Part shown: positions 26,011 to 34,710 of the stretch, in pieces
Numbering within the stretch: position 1 is the first letter of the stretch
Layout of the letters: every line of letters begins with the position of its first letter
Assembly: GCF_020687785.1 (NCBI RefSeq)
Contig: NZ_JAJEWI010000008.1
Span: 186,001 to 250,000 of the forward strand
Reading direction: 5' to 3'
Origin: Sphingopyxis yananensis
GTDB lineage: Bacteria > Pseudomonadota > Alphaproteobacteria > Sphingomonadales > Sphingomonadaceae
DNA length: 64,000 bases
Position numbers and translations under genes: made by a program
Notes under the pieces: model-generated
Database searches by the model: none
Told to the model about the DNA's origin: nothing
Seen by the model: only the letters and a program-made list of their open reading frames with translations

Positions 26011-26048
26011 AAAAAGGGCCGCTTGCGACATCGCAAGCGGCCCTTTTT
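26011..26048. terminator. Bidirectional rho-independent terminator
   Basis: Perfect 18 bp inverted repeat with an A-run on the left arm and a T-run on the right (stem core GGGCCGCTTGCGA), sitting between the convergent GNAT and TonB receptor genes. It can terminate both transcripts. Confidence 0.93.
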
Positions 26049-26053
26049 ATGCC

Positions 26054-28807
26054 TTAGAAAGATTTGCGCCAGCTCAGCTCCACATAGCGGCCCAGCGGGT
26101 CGATATAGCCGGGCTGATAGTTCAGTGGCACCAGCCCGCTACCATCCGTCACCTTGCGCTGCGCATCAAAAATATTATTGAACGAGAAGCGCATACGGGA
26201 ATTTTTCAAAAACGGCAGACTCTCCGTCACCTTGGGCATTTGGTTGAATTCCGCAAAGACGCGCAGATTAAAGGTCGCCAAATCATGGAATTTCAAATCC
26301 CCATTGGCCCCGCCAACAATCCGGCTGCCGCCATCATATTTGGCCGACAAACGCGTACCGATACCCTTGTAGAAAAAGCCACCGTTCAATTCGACCAAAT
26401 GACGCGTACTGCCGCCGCCGCTGCCCGTGGCGTCGCCGTTCAGCAAATCCAATTCTGGCACGCCTTGCCCGATATTCACCGTATCGGTCAGCTTGATGGT
26501 ATGGTTCAAATCGACATTCCAGCGGCCACCGCCGCCGCCGCCGCCCATCATACCACCTGGGCCGCGCGGCCCGCCGCCCATCATGCCCATGCCGCGCCCG
26601 CCGCTGCCGCCGCCAGCCATACGCTCAGGTGGCGGACCATCCATCGGCGGCCGGCCATCCATAGGCGGCACCGCATTGCCCTCACCCATCGGACGAGCAG
26701 GTGTCGTTCCATCCGCTGCCGCTTCGGGGTTGGGAATGAAACGCAGGCTCAGGCCATCGGGGCAGGTCAAACGTGGACGTTCGCCTTCTGCGCTTGGCGC
26801 GCCGCGCTGCGGCGCGACCGATCCGGCTATTTGTCCCTCCACAATGGGGCTGGTCATTTGGTCGGGCGTTACGCAAACCGGACGGCCCCTGCCCATACGC
26901 CGTTCGCCAGCTTCGCGCGGCGGCGCAACGCCGTCACCGCGCGTCCGCGCGCCTTCGGCTACGCCGCCCCCTGACGTAGCAGCACCAGCGCCAGCATTCT
27001 GCCCACGCCCCGACGTCGCGGCGCTGTTCGCCGCAATCTTGCCCGACATGCTAATGCCCCAGCGCAGCTGCGAGCTTTCGGAGCGTGCAAAATTCACTGG
27101 CCGCTGGTCAAAGCTCAGCAACGTGCCATCCGGCGCGCGGGTCACCCGATCAGGGAAAGCGGCCTCAATGGCCTCGGTCAGCAATGGAAAGCTGCTGGGC
27201 GTATCGCTGCTGCGCTTGCGATTATATTCGGCGGAAAAACGCATGCCTTCCACAAAGGGAACCTGCCAGTTCATGCCAAATTTCAACTGGCGGCGGGTTT
27301 CGGCCAGCAAGTCCGGATTACCGCCCGTAATGCTGGTGATTTCCACCGTTTCGCCCTGCTTCAAATCATAATAGGTCACATTCTCTGTCACCAATTGCGT
27401 CGCGCCCAATTGCGACATGGTTGGCGCTGCTTCGTCGACTTGATAGCTGGCGATGAAGGACAAGCGATCGGTCACGCCCCAATTCAGCGAGGAGCCCCAA
27501 CTGGTCAGCCCCGAAAAATCGCTGGGCTTTTCCGCATTGCCATTCAGGGTCAACGACAAACGGCCAATTTTGCCAATATCATAATCGGGGTCCAATAATG
27601 GGATCGTCACCGACCCCAAAATGGACGGCGTATCGCGCGCCAAATCATTGCTACTTATGCCGGTGACATCTTCGGTCCGGCTATCAAAGCGTTGTCCGGC
27701 ATAGCCTGCGGTCACCGATGCCCTAATGGGTCCGGCCCATCCCTCGACAATCGTGCCGGTGGCATTGGCATTGGCCCCAAATGTCTGCTGGCTGCTATCC
27801 ACGCGGCTGCGCTGCGCGGCGTCTTGATCGGTCAAGGTGCGGGTGTCATCATCGGCATAATTGCCAGTCAGCGCCCATGTCCACGACCCCAGCATCCCGT
27901 TCACCGCCGCCGATGTGGAAAAATTCTGGTTGCGGCTGTTGCGGCGGCGCGCGGACACGCCGTCACCGGCGAGACCCAATAACCCCAGACTGTCTGTTTG
28001 TTCAAAGCTGCCGCTTAACGTCAAATCGGTCACACGGTCCAAGTTGCGAACAACCGTTCCCTCAACGACATAAGCATCGCTTTGCGACAATAAGCTGCGC
28101 GCTTCCGTGCTGGCCGATATGCCGTTGGTTGGGGTCAGGTCGCGTTCGCTTTCCAGCAACAATCCCTTATGTTCCCAGCCCGCCTTCATATTCAGGCGGC
28201 CATTTTCGCGGATGGCAATGAAATTGCCTTCCAATTCCGACTGCAAACGTCCGCCTTGGGTCGGCGTACCGCCCTCTATTTCGCCAGAAAATTGCTTGAA
28301 ATTCGGCTTCAGAACAAAGTTCACCACGCGCTGGGTGGCGGCATAGCCATATTGCAAGGCCACTTCTTCTGGGAAAATTTCCATCTTCGCAATGGCTTCG
28401 GGCGGGATCGAACGGATACCGTTAAATCCGCTGATGCGCCGTCCATTGACCAGCATCACCGGCCGTCCGCTGCCGCCCCCCGAACGGGTTTGCGGTTCCA
28501 ACGCCTCTAATAATTCTTCGATGCTGGATGCGCCATAGCTGCTGATGTCCGCCTCATCCAATTCGGCCAAGGCGCGCACATCGGTTTTCAACTGCCCTTG
28601 CAGGCGGGGGGCTGTGACAACAATGTCGGTATCATAAACCTCATCCTCATCGGACGTTTCACTCTGATTTTGATATTCCGCTTCCGCCGGATTTTCCAAT
28701 TGTGCTTCCGCATAGGCCTGCGCAGGCACAATCCACAATGCGGCGCCAACCAACAAAGCAGTACGGGTGCTTCGGCCAAAAATAGGATCGGATACAAAAG
28801 GGGGCAT
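26054..28807 (-). CDS. TonB-dependent outer-membrane receptor with Gly/Met-rich insert
   Basis: 917 aa. An N-terminal signal (cleavage near AQAYA), a TonB-box-like DIVVTA near 61-66, a plug domain (about 75-170: RPVMLVNGRRISGFNGIRSIPPEAI, then YGYAATQRVVNFVLK) and a beta barrel with a C-terminal aromatic Phe. Unusually, residues about 594-762 form a low-complexity insert in the barrel, rich in Gly, Met, Pro and Arg, with two cysteines near 645 and 682 and a Gly/Met run at 728-762. The ligand is unknown; no adjacent transporter genes help. ATG at 28807. Confidence 0.9.
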   Translation of the reverse strand: MPPFVSDPIFGRSTRTALLVGAALWIVPAQAYAEAQLENPAEAEYQNQSETSDEDEVYDTDIVVTAPRLQGQLKTDVRALAELDEADISSYGASSIEELLEALEPQTRSGGGSGRPVMLVNGRRISGFNGIRSIPPEAIAKMEIFPEEVALQYGYAATQRVVNFVLKPNFKQFSGEIEGGTPTQGGRLQSELEGNFIAIRENGRLNMKAGWEHKGLLLESERDLTPTNGISASTEARSLLSQSDAYVVEGTVVRNLDRVTDLTLSGSFEQTDSLGLLGLAGDGVSARRRNSRNQNFSTSAAVNGMLGSWTWALTGNYADDDTRTLTDQDAAQRSRVDSSQQTFGANANATGTIVEGWAGPIRASVTAGYAGQRFDSRTEDVTGISSNDLARDTPSILGSVTIPLLDPDYDIGKIGRLSLTLNGNAEKPSDFSGLTSWGSSLNWGVTDRLSFIASYQVDEAAPTMSQLGATQLVTENVTYYDLKQGETVEITSITGGNPDLLAETRRQLKFGMNWQVPFVEGMRFSAEYNRKRSSDTPSSFPLLTEAIEAAFPDRVTRAPDGTLLSFDQRPVNFARSESSQLRWGISMSGKIAANSAATSGRGQNAGAGAATSGGGVAEGARTRGDGVAPPREAGERRMGRGRPVCVTPDQMTSPIVEGQIAGSVAPQRGAPSAEGERPRLTCPDGLSLRFIPNPEAAADGTTPARPMGEGNAVPPMDGRPPMDGPPPERMAGGGSGGRGMGMMGGGPRGPGGMMGGGGGGGRWNVDLNHTIKLTDTVNIGQGVPELDLLNGDATGSGGGSTRHLVELNGGFFYKGIGTRLSAKYDGGSRIVGGANGDLKFHDLATFNLRVFAEFNQMPKVTESLPFLKNSRMRFSFNNIFDAQRKVTDGSGLVPLNYQPGYIDPLGRYVELSWRKSF

Positions 28808-29091
28808 GACGGGGAAAGCCTTTATTTATCTATATTCTTTCATCGCCATATGACCAAGCTTTGCTGAACAAAGCCTGTCCCATAGTGACGCTATTCACGC
28901 CAACTATGGGCTAATTGTCGCAACAATATGTCATTCACCCCCTTATGACACCACAAAGGCCATATCGTTCCTTCCACACCCAATAGCGCCCAGAGCCGAG
29001 GCAAAATCAGTCCCCAAACCAGACATAGAAAAGCTGGAAATTCAGCCTTGGGTCACTGGACATTTCGGGCCCCTTTCCTTATCGGCCAGCC

Positions 29092-30675
29092 ATGGCGACT
29101 CCAGACAGCACTCAACCACCCGAATCCATCTTGATTGTCGATTTCGGCAGTCAGGTGACCCAGCTTATTGCTCGCCGCGTGCGCGAAGCTGGTGTTTACA
29201 GTGAAATCGTTCCTTTCAATGCAGCCGAGGCCGCTGTCGAACGGATGAAACCCAAGGGAATCATCCTGTCCGGCTCCCCCGCCTCTGTGCCTGCCGAAGG
29301 CAGCCCGCGCGCACCCCAAGCGGTGTTCGACAGCGGCGTTCCGATTTTGGGCATTTGCTATGGCCAACAGGTGATGACCCACCAATTGGGCGGCGAAGTG
29401 CGGCCTGGCCACGAAACCGGCGAAGGCGGCGAATTTGGCCGCGCCTTTTTGACCGTCACCAAGCAATGCAGCTTGTTCGATGGGCTATGGAATGTCGGCG
29501 ACCGCCACCAAGTGTGGATGAGCCATGGCGACAAGGTCACCAAATTCGCCGACGGTTTTGAAATTGTCGCCACCAGCGATGGCGCACCTTTTGCCATTAT
29601 CGCCGACGAAGCCCGCCAATATTATGGCGTGCAATTCCACCCCGAAGTGGTCCACACGCTGGACGGTGCCAAGCTGATTGCCAATTTTGTCACCAAAGTG
29701 GCGAAATGCTCTGGCGACTGGACGATGGCCGAATTTCGCGCCACCAAAATTGCGGAAATCCGCGCACAAGTAGGCGACCAGCGCGTGCTGTGCGGCCTGT
29801 CCGGCGGCGTCGACAGCGCGGTTGCCGCCGTCTTGATTCACGAAGCCATTGGGGAACAACTGACCTGCGTTTTCGTCGATCACGGCTTGCTGCGCATGAA
29901 CGAGCGCCAACAGGTCGAAACCCTGTTCCGCGACCATTATAATATTCCTTTGGTGGTCGTTGATGCCGAAGCCCGCTTCATGGCAGGGCTGGAAGGCGTG
30001 ACGGACCCTGAAAAGAAGCGCAAATTCATCGGTGCAGAATTTATCAATGTGTTCGAAGAAGAAGCGAAGAAAATCGGCGGCGCTGATTTCTTGGCCCAAG
30101 GCACGCTTTATCCCGACGTGATTGAATCGGTGTCCTTTACGGGCGGCCCCAGTGTCACGATCAAAAGCCACCATAATGTGGGCGGCTTGCCCGAACGCAT
30201 GAATATGAAGCTGGTCGAACCCTTACGCGAACTCTTCAAGGATGAAGTGCGCTTGCTGGGCAAGGAATTGGGCCTGCCTGACGTGTTCGTTGGCCGCCAC
30301 CCCTTCCCTGGGCCGGGTCTTGCCATCCGCATTCCGGGCGAAGTGAACAAGGAACGCTGCGACATTCTTCGCAAGGCTGACGCCATTTATCTCGAAGAAA
30401 TCCGCAATGCGGGCCTGTATGACGAAATCTGGCAAGCCTTTGCCGTGTTGCTGCCCGTGAAAACCGTGGGCGTCATGGGCGACAGCCGCACCTATGACAG
30501 CGTGTGCGCCCTGCGCGCCGTGACATCGACAGACGGCATGACAGCGGATATTTATCCCTTTGAGGCGGCCTTTCTGTCGCGTTGCTCAACCCGCATCATC
30601 AACGAGGTACAGGGCATCAACCGCGTCGTTTACGACTATACCTCCAAGCCTCCCGGCACCATCGAGTGGGAATAA
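29092..30675 (+). CDS. guaA: GMP synthase (glutamine-hydrolysing)
   Basis: Converts XMP to GMP using glutamine and ATP. 527 aa, full length. The N-terminal class I amidotransferase has catalytic Cys89 in GICYGQQ and the His/Glu pair in QFHPEV. The ATP pyrophosphatase domain has the P-loop GLSGGVDSA. The C-terminal dimerisation domain ends [14 protein letters not shown] at 29092. The 284 bp gap before it, shared with the divergent TonB receptor, shows no further gene. Confidence 0.98.
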   Translation: MATPDSTQPPESILIVDFGSQVTQLIARRVREAGVYSEIVPFNAAEAAVERMKPKGIILSGSPASVPAEGSPRAPQAVFDSGVPILGICYGQQVMTHQLGGEVRPGHETGEGGEFGRAFLTVTKQCSLFDGLWNVGDRHQVWMSHGDKVTKFADGFEIVATSDGAPFAIIADEARQYYGVQFHPEVVHTLDGAKLIANFVTKVAKCSGDWTMAEFRATKIAEIRAQVGDQRVLCGLSGGVDSAVAAVLIHEAIGEQLTCVFVDHGLLRMNERQQVETLFRDHYNIPLVVVDAEARFMAGLEGVTDPEKKRKFIGAEFINVFEEEAKKIGGADFLAQGTLYPDVIESVSFTGGPSVTIKSHHNVGGLPERMNMKLVEPLRELFKDEVRLLGKELGLPDVFVGRHPFPGPGLAIRIPGEVNKERCDILRKADAIYLEEIRNAGLYDEIWQAFAVLLPVKTVGVMGDSRTYDSVCALRAVTSTDGMTADIYPFEAAFLSRCSTRIINEVQGINRVVYDYTSKPPGTIEWE

Positions 30676-30752
30676 GGTGACGGACGGAACCTGCAACAAA
30701 CTTCCGTCCTGCCACCATCCCCGACCTTGAGAAATCACCAGAAAGTCGATCC

Positions 30753-31466
30753 ATGAGCATCAGTGAAAAAATCTATTCCGGCAAGACCAAAGACTTATAC
30801 GCCCTAGAAAATGGCAATATACGTCTGATCTTCAAGGATGATGTCACGGGTGCTGATGGCGTTATCGATCCCGGTGCCAATAGCGTGATTGGTCAGGTTG
30901 CTGGCAAAGGCAATAAGTCGCTGGCGATGACGCAATATTTCTTCAAACTGCTGCATGTCGCCAATGTGCCAACCCATTTGGTGCAGATCAACCTTGAAGA
31001 CAATGCGATGGAAGTGCGCCGCGCTGAGCCTTTGGGCAAGGATGTCGACGGCAAAGGCGGCTTTGAATTCATTTGCCGCACCCGTCCTTGGGGCAGCTTC
31101 GTTCGCCGTTTCCAAAAATATATCCGCGACACCCAAGCATCGCTCAACTATCTGGTGGAAATCACCGCCAAGGACGACGAGCGTGGCGATCCGTTGATGA
31201 ACGACGACACCATCTTGACCCTTGGCCTGCTCAGCCCAGCCCATCTGACCGAAGCCAAGGACATGACCCGCAATGTCTGCCGCATCGTCGAAGCCAATCT
31301 CAAGGAAAAAGGCTTGGTCTTGATCGATATGAAGATCGAAATCGGTCTGGTGGACGATCAGGTCGTGGTTATCGATGAAATTTCTGCCGATGCCATGCGC
31401 GTGGCCGATACTGCTGGCAATGTGCTGGAGCATGGCATGGTTTATGAAAAGCTGATTAACGGATAA
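30753..31466 (+). CDS. purC: SAICAR synthase (PurC family), atypical form
   Basis: SAICAR synthase joins aspartate to CAIR in purine synthesis using ATP. 237 aa. The family core is recognisable: the start IYSGKTKDLYAL, the VIDEISAD segment (usual form VADEISPD) and the LIDMKIEIGL stretch. The middle (GANSVIGQVAGKGNKSLAMTQ, ICRTRPWGSFVRRFQKYI) departs from the usual alphaproteobacterial PurC, which has a KKKAxIEGKGxLNN block and VVRNxxAGS. It therefore looks like the second PurC type. Located 77 bp after guaA, probably co-transcribed, and closed by the terminator at 31522. Catalytic equivalence is inferred. Confidence 0.8.
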   Translation: MSISEKIYSGKTKDLYALENGNIRLIFKDDVTGADGVIDPGANSVIGQVAGKGNKSLAMTQYFFKLLHVANVPTHLVQINLEDNAMEVRRAEPLGKDVDGKGGFEFICRTRPWGSFVRRFQKYIRDTQASLNYLVEITAKDDERGDPLMNDDTILTLGLLSPAHLTEAKDMTRNVCRIVEANLKEKGLVLIDMKIEIGLVDDQVVVIDEISADAMRVADTAGNVLEHGMVYEKLING

Positions 31467-31521
31467 GCCTTTCTGATCCAAATGACATTCGCGGCAGCAT
31501 GTCGGGAAAATATATCAAAAC

Positions 31522-31561
31522 ACCCCTTTGGCGGACGAAGCCGCCGGAGGGGTGTTTTTTT
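31522..31561 (+). terminator. Rho-independent terminator after purC
   Basis: A 14 bp stem, CACCCCTTTGGCGG with CCGCCGGAGGGGTG (one G-T/mismatch in the middle), followed by six Ts at 31556-31561, 56 bp past the purC stop. Confidence 0.92.
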
Positions 31562-31703
31562 GTCCCACATCATCAGCGCATATCGCCGCCCCATATCAGC
31601 CACTCCAAACAGTCACCATGATATGGACATAAGCGCACAAAGGCCCAATCATAGCAGCCCCAGCCAGCACCCAAGCGGCAAGCGAGATTGACAAGGAACG
31701 CCG

Positions 31704-32663
31704 ATGGCCATTCACACGCAATTGACGACTTTGCTGGATATCGATGCCCCGATAATCCTCGCCCCCATGGCTGGCGTGGCGGGCGGAGCCTTGGCAGCGG
31801 CGGTGACCCGCGCAGGCGGTTTGGGATTGATTGGTGGCGGCTATGGCGACCCAGCTTGGGTCGAGCGCCAGTGGGAATTGGCCGACGGCGCGGACGTGGG
31901 CATTGGTTTTATCAATTGGAAACTGAGCGAAGATGACCGCGCCTTGCGAAGCTGTTTGGAGCGCGGCGTCAAAGCGGTCCTGCTGTCCTTCGGCGATATC
32001 ACCCCCTTTGCTAGCGCCGTGAAATCCAGCGGCGCAAAGCTGATCGCACAGGTGCAAACATTGGAAGACGCCAAGCGCGCCGCCGATGCGGGCGCAGATG
32101 TGATCGTCGCTCAAGGCACAGAGGCAGGCGGCCATAGCGGCCAGCGCGCCACCCTGCCCTTGGTTCCGGCCGTGGTCGATGCAGTAGGCAATATTCCGGT
32201 GGTCGCAGCGGGCGGTATTGCCGATGGGCGCGGACTGGCGGCGGCACTGATGCTGGGCGCGGCGGGCGTGATGTGCGGCTCGGCATTTTATCCCTGCGAC
32301 GAAGCATTAAGCCATGATCATGCGAAAGACAGCGCCATCAGTGGCAAGGGCGACGACACTATTTACAGTGGGTTATTTGATATGGTGCGTGGGTTAAATT
32401 GGCCCAGCGAATGGAAAATCCGCACTTTGTCCAATAATTTTTCACGGCGTTGGGCCGATCAAGATCGGGCTTTGGCGGAACATCTGTCTAGCATTGCCGC
32501 AGAATATCGTGCGGCAGCCCCAGGCGACATGCAAACGGTTCCGACCATCGTCGGTGAAGCGGCAGATTTGTTAACGCAGCGGCGCAGCGCGGCGGACACC
32601 ATGGCTGATATTTTGCTCACAGCCCAAGCCTTGCTTGGGCACCCGCCTGCGGCCTTGACGTAA
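31704..32663 (+). CDS. Nitronate monooxygenase (FMN, NPD family)
   Basis: 319 aa FMN-dependent TIM-barrel enzyme oxidising nitronates such as propionate-3-nitronate. Family motifs include the N-terminal PIILAPMAGVAGG, GLGLIGGGYGDP, the VIVAQGTEAGGHSG phosphate/FMN segment containing the conserved His, and VVAAGGIADGRGLAAAL. Class I/II assignment is not certain. ATG at 31704 with an AAGGAA Shine-Dalgarno. It precedes purT by 136 bp on the same strand. Confidence 0.88.
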   Translation: MAIHTQLTTLLDIDAPIILAPMAGVAGGALAAAVTRAGGLGLIGGGYGDPAWVERQWELADGADVGIGFINWKLSEDDRALRSCLERGVKAVLLSFGDITPFASAVKSSGAKLIAQVQTLEDAKRAADAGADVIVAQGTEAGGHSGQRATLPLVPAVVDAVGNIPVVAAGGIADGRGLAAALMLGAAGVMCGSAFYPCDEALSHDHAKDSAISGKGDDTIYSGLFDMVRGLNWPSEWKIRTLSNNFSRRWADQDRALAEHLSSIAAEYRAAAPGDMQTVPTIVGEAADLLTQRRSAADTMADILLTAQALLGHPPAALT

Positions 32664-32799
32664 CAGCTTTGCAGTTCCGGCCCGCAAGTTCCGCAGCATC
32701 CATCACGGCGTTCCCAGCACCGATCACGCACCACATTGAAGATTGCATAGGCCGCGACTAAGGCTGGCATGATCTTCTCTTGAACAAAGGCCCGCTGCC

Positions 32800-33981
32800 A
32801 TGACCCCCACTGCGAAAATCCTGTTGCTCGGTTCCGGCGAATTGGGCCGCGAATTTGTGATTTCCGCTAAGCGTTTGGGTTGTCAGCTGATTGCGTGCGA
32901 CAGCTATGCTGGCGCGCCCGCCATGCAAGTGGCCGACGGGTTTGAAGTATTTTCGATGCTGGACGCCGATGCGCTGAAGGCCGCGATCATCAAGCATCAG
33001 CCCGACCATATCGTTCCCGAAGTCGAAGCCATTCGCACCGAAATTTTGGCCGAGGTAGAGGCTGAGGGTTTCCACGTTGTGCCGTCCGCCCGCGCGGCCC
33101 AACTGACGATGAATCGCGATGCCATTCGTGATGTGGCGGCGAGCGAACTGGGCCTCACCACCTCGCGTTTCGAATATGCGACCAGCCGCGAAGAATTGGC
33201 GGATGCGGCATCGCGCATAGGTTTCCCGCTGGTGGTCAAACCCGTCATGTCGTCGTCGGGCAAAGGCCAAAGCACCGTCAAGGATGCGGACGGCATCGAC
33301 GCCGCATGGGATTATGCCGCTACTGGGATGCGCGGCGACCGATTGCGCGTGATTGCGGAGGCTTTCATTGATTTTGACTATGAAATCACGCTGCTGACCG
33401 TGCGCCACAAAGATGGCATCAGTTTTTGCCCGCCCATCGGCCACCGCCAAGAACGCGGCGATTATCGCGAAAGCTGGCAGCCAACCGCGATGTCCGACGC
33501 CGCCATTGCCAACGCGCAAGACATGGCCGCCAAGGTTGTGGATAATTTGGGCGGATATGGCCTGTTCGGCGTCGAGTTTTTCGTCAAGGGCGATCAGGTT
33601 ATCTTCTCCGAGCTTAGCCCGCGCCCGCATGACACGGGCATGGTGACGCTGATTTCGCAAAGCCTGTCAGAATTTGACCTGCACGCCCGCGCCATTTTGG
33701 GCCTGCCCGTCCCCGCCGCCATCGCCGTGCCGCACGCCAGCGCATCCTCGGTGTTATTGGCGGACCGCGACGCCGAAGATTTTACCATCACCGGATTGGC
33801 CGAGGCCCTAAGCCCGCCAAACGCCGAAACCCATGTAGACGCCCGCCTATTTGGCAAGCCCATCACGCGCCCCTATCGCCGCATGGGCGTGACACTGGCC
33901 CGCGTCGACCATGGCACCACCGATGATGCGCGCCAAATCGCCAATGCAGCGGCGGCAAAACTTGGCATCTTATACCGCTAA
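32800..33981 (+). CDS. purT: Formate-dependent GAR transformylase (phosphoribosylglycinamide formyltransferase 2)
   Basis: ATP-grasp enzyme that makes FGAR directly from GAR, ATP and formate, bypassing formyl-THF. 393 aa. The N-terminal ILLLGSGELGREFVISAKRLG, the EVEAIRTE block and the ATP-grasp segments PLVVKPVMSSSGKGQS and FFVKGDQVIFSELSPRPHDTGMVT are characteristic. Formate supply would come from PurU and FghA encoded in the C1 operon of this window. ATG at 32800 after AAAGG. Its 3' end is 2 bp from the convergent gene. Confidence 0.96.
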   Translation: MTPTAKILLLGSGELGREFVISAKRLGCQLIACDSYAGAPAMQVADGFEVFSMLDADALKAAIIKHQPDHIVPEVEAIRTEILAEVEAEGFHVVPSARAAQLTMNRDAIRDVAASELGLTTSRFEYATSREELADAASRIGFPLVVKPVMSSSGKGQSTVKDADGIDAAWDYAATGMRGDRLRVIAEAFIDFDYEITLLTVRHKDGISFCPPIGHRQERGDYRESWQPTAMSDAAIANAQDMAAKVVDNLGGYGLFGVEFFVKGDQVIFSELSPRPHDTGMVTLISQSLSEFDLHARAILGLPVPAAIAVPHASASSVLLADRDAEDFTITGLAEALSPPNAETHVDARLFGKPITRPYRRMGVTLARVDHGTTDDARQIANAAAAKLGILYR

Positions 33982-33983
33982 TT

Positions 33984-34601
33984 CTACGGCTGATCAGGAT
34001 CACATATGATCAGCTTGGGCCAGTGATACAGCCAATTTTTGCTGGCCACTCGGGCATCGAACAGGCTGCGCTTATCACCCGTAAAAGACGGCGTGGGGCG
34101 CAGCAGCAAAGCCAATAAATCGCCCAAGCCAAAGGGTGCAGTAATATCGAGTTCGGCGTCCGGCGCGCGCATTCCATCGCCGCGCCGGACGGCAATAGCG
34201 GTGGCGGTTTCTGGCCAAAATCGCATGGCATCCACCGCGCTGGCATAAGGCGCATCGCCATTGCGGCCATGCATGCGTGCCTGATTTTTCACCGACCAGT
34301 GAATATGCGGCTCGCGCAGATGCAAAGCCTGTTCCACGGCGCGGTCGGCGCTGGGGTCGGTACGCAGCGGATCAAAATAAATCACATCCACATCCGTGCT
34401 CAGCGGTGTGGGATGCCGCCCATGCAATGCATCCCACACCGCGTTTCGCACAAAGCCCGCCGCAATCCAGCAATCGGGCAGGTTCAAGCCTTGGATTACG
34501 CCCAACAGATGCCAACGCAGCGGGTCGGTGCGCAGCAACCTAGCCAGCCACATTCCAAGCTCAGACCCCGCCCATTCCCCTGTCCCATCCCTCACCATCA
34601 T
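33984..34601 (-). CDS. Nucleotidyltransferase-like protein (PF06042 type)
   Basis: 205 aa. The segment WIAAGFVRNAVWDALHG followed by STDVDVIYFD matches the nucleotidyltransferase-fold family NTP_transf_6, in which two acidic residues of DVDV bind metal. Members are mostly uncharacterised. Adjacent ATGs at 34601 and 34598 are both possible. It lies between purT (convergent) and polA (divergent, 109 bp), with no obvious functional partner. Confidence 0.8.
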   Translation of the reverse strand: MMVRDGTGEWAGSELGMWLARLLRTDPLRWHLLGVIQGLNLPDCWIAAGFVRNAVWDALHGRHPTPLSTDVDVIYFDPLRTDPSADRAVEQALHLREPHIHWSVKNQARMHGRNGDAPYASAVDAMRFWPETATAIAVRRGDGMRAPDAELDITAPFGLGDLLALLLRPTPSFTGDKRSLFDARVASKNWLYHWPKLIICDPDQP

Positions 34602-34710
34602 TCTTCATCCTTTGGCGCATAGTTGGACCAGACAAAGCCCAGACTGGGCAAAGGCAAAATGAACGGAGCCCCACTCGCATGGCTGGCTTCCCCCTGCTAC
34701 AGCATGGCCC

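Noticed and set aside
25850-26974. 374-codon plus-strand frame across the terminator and the 3' end of the TonB receptor gene
   Set aside because: It would read through the bidirectional terminator at 26011-26048, and its Ala/His/Arg-rich composition is typical of antisense frames.
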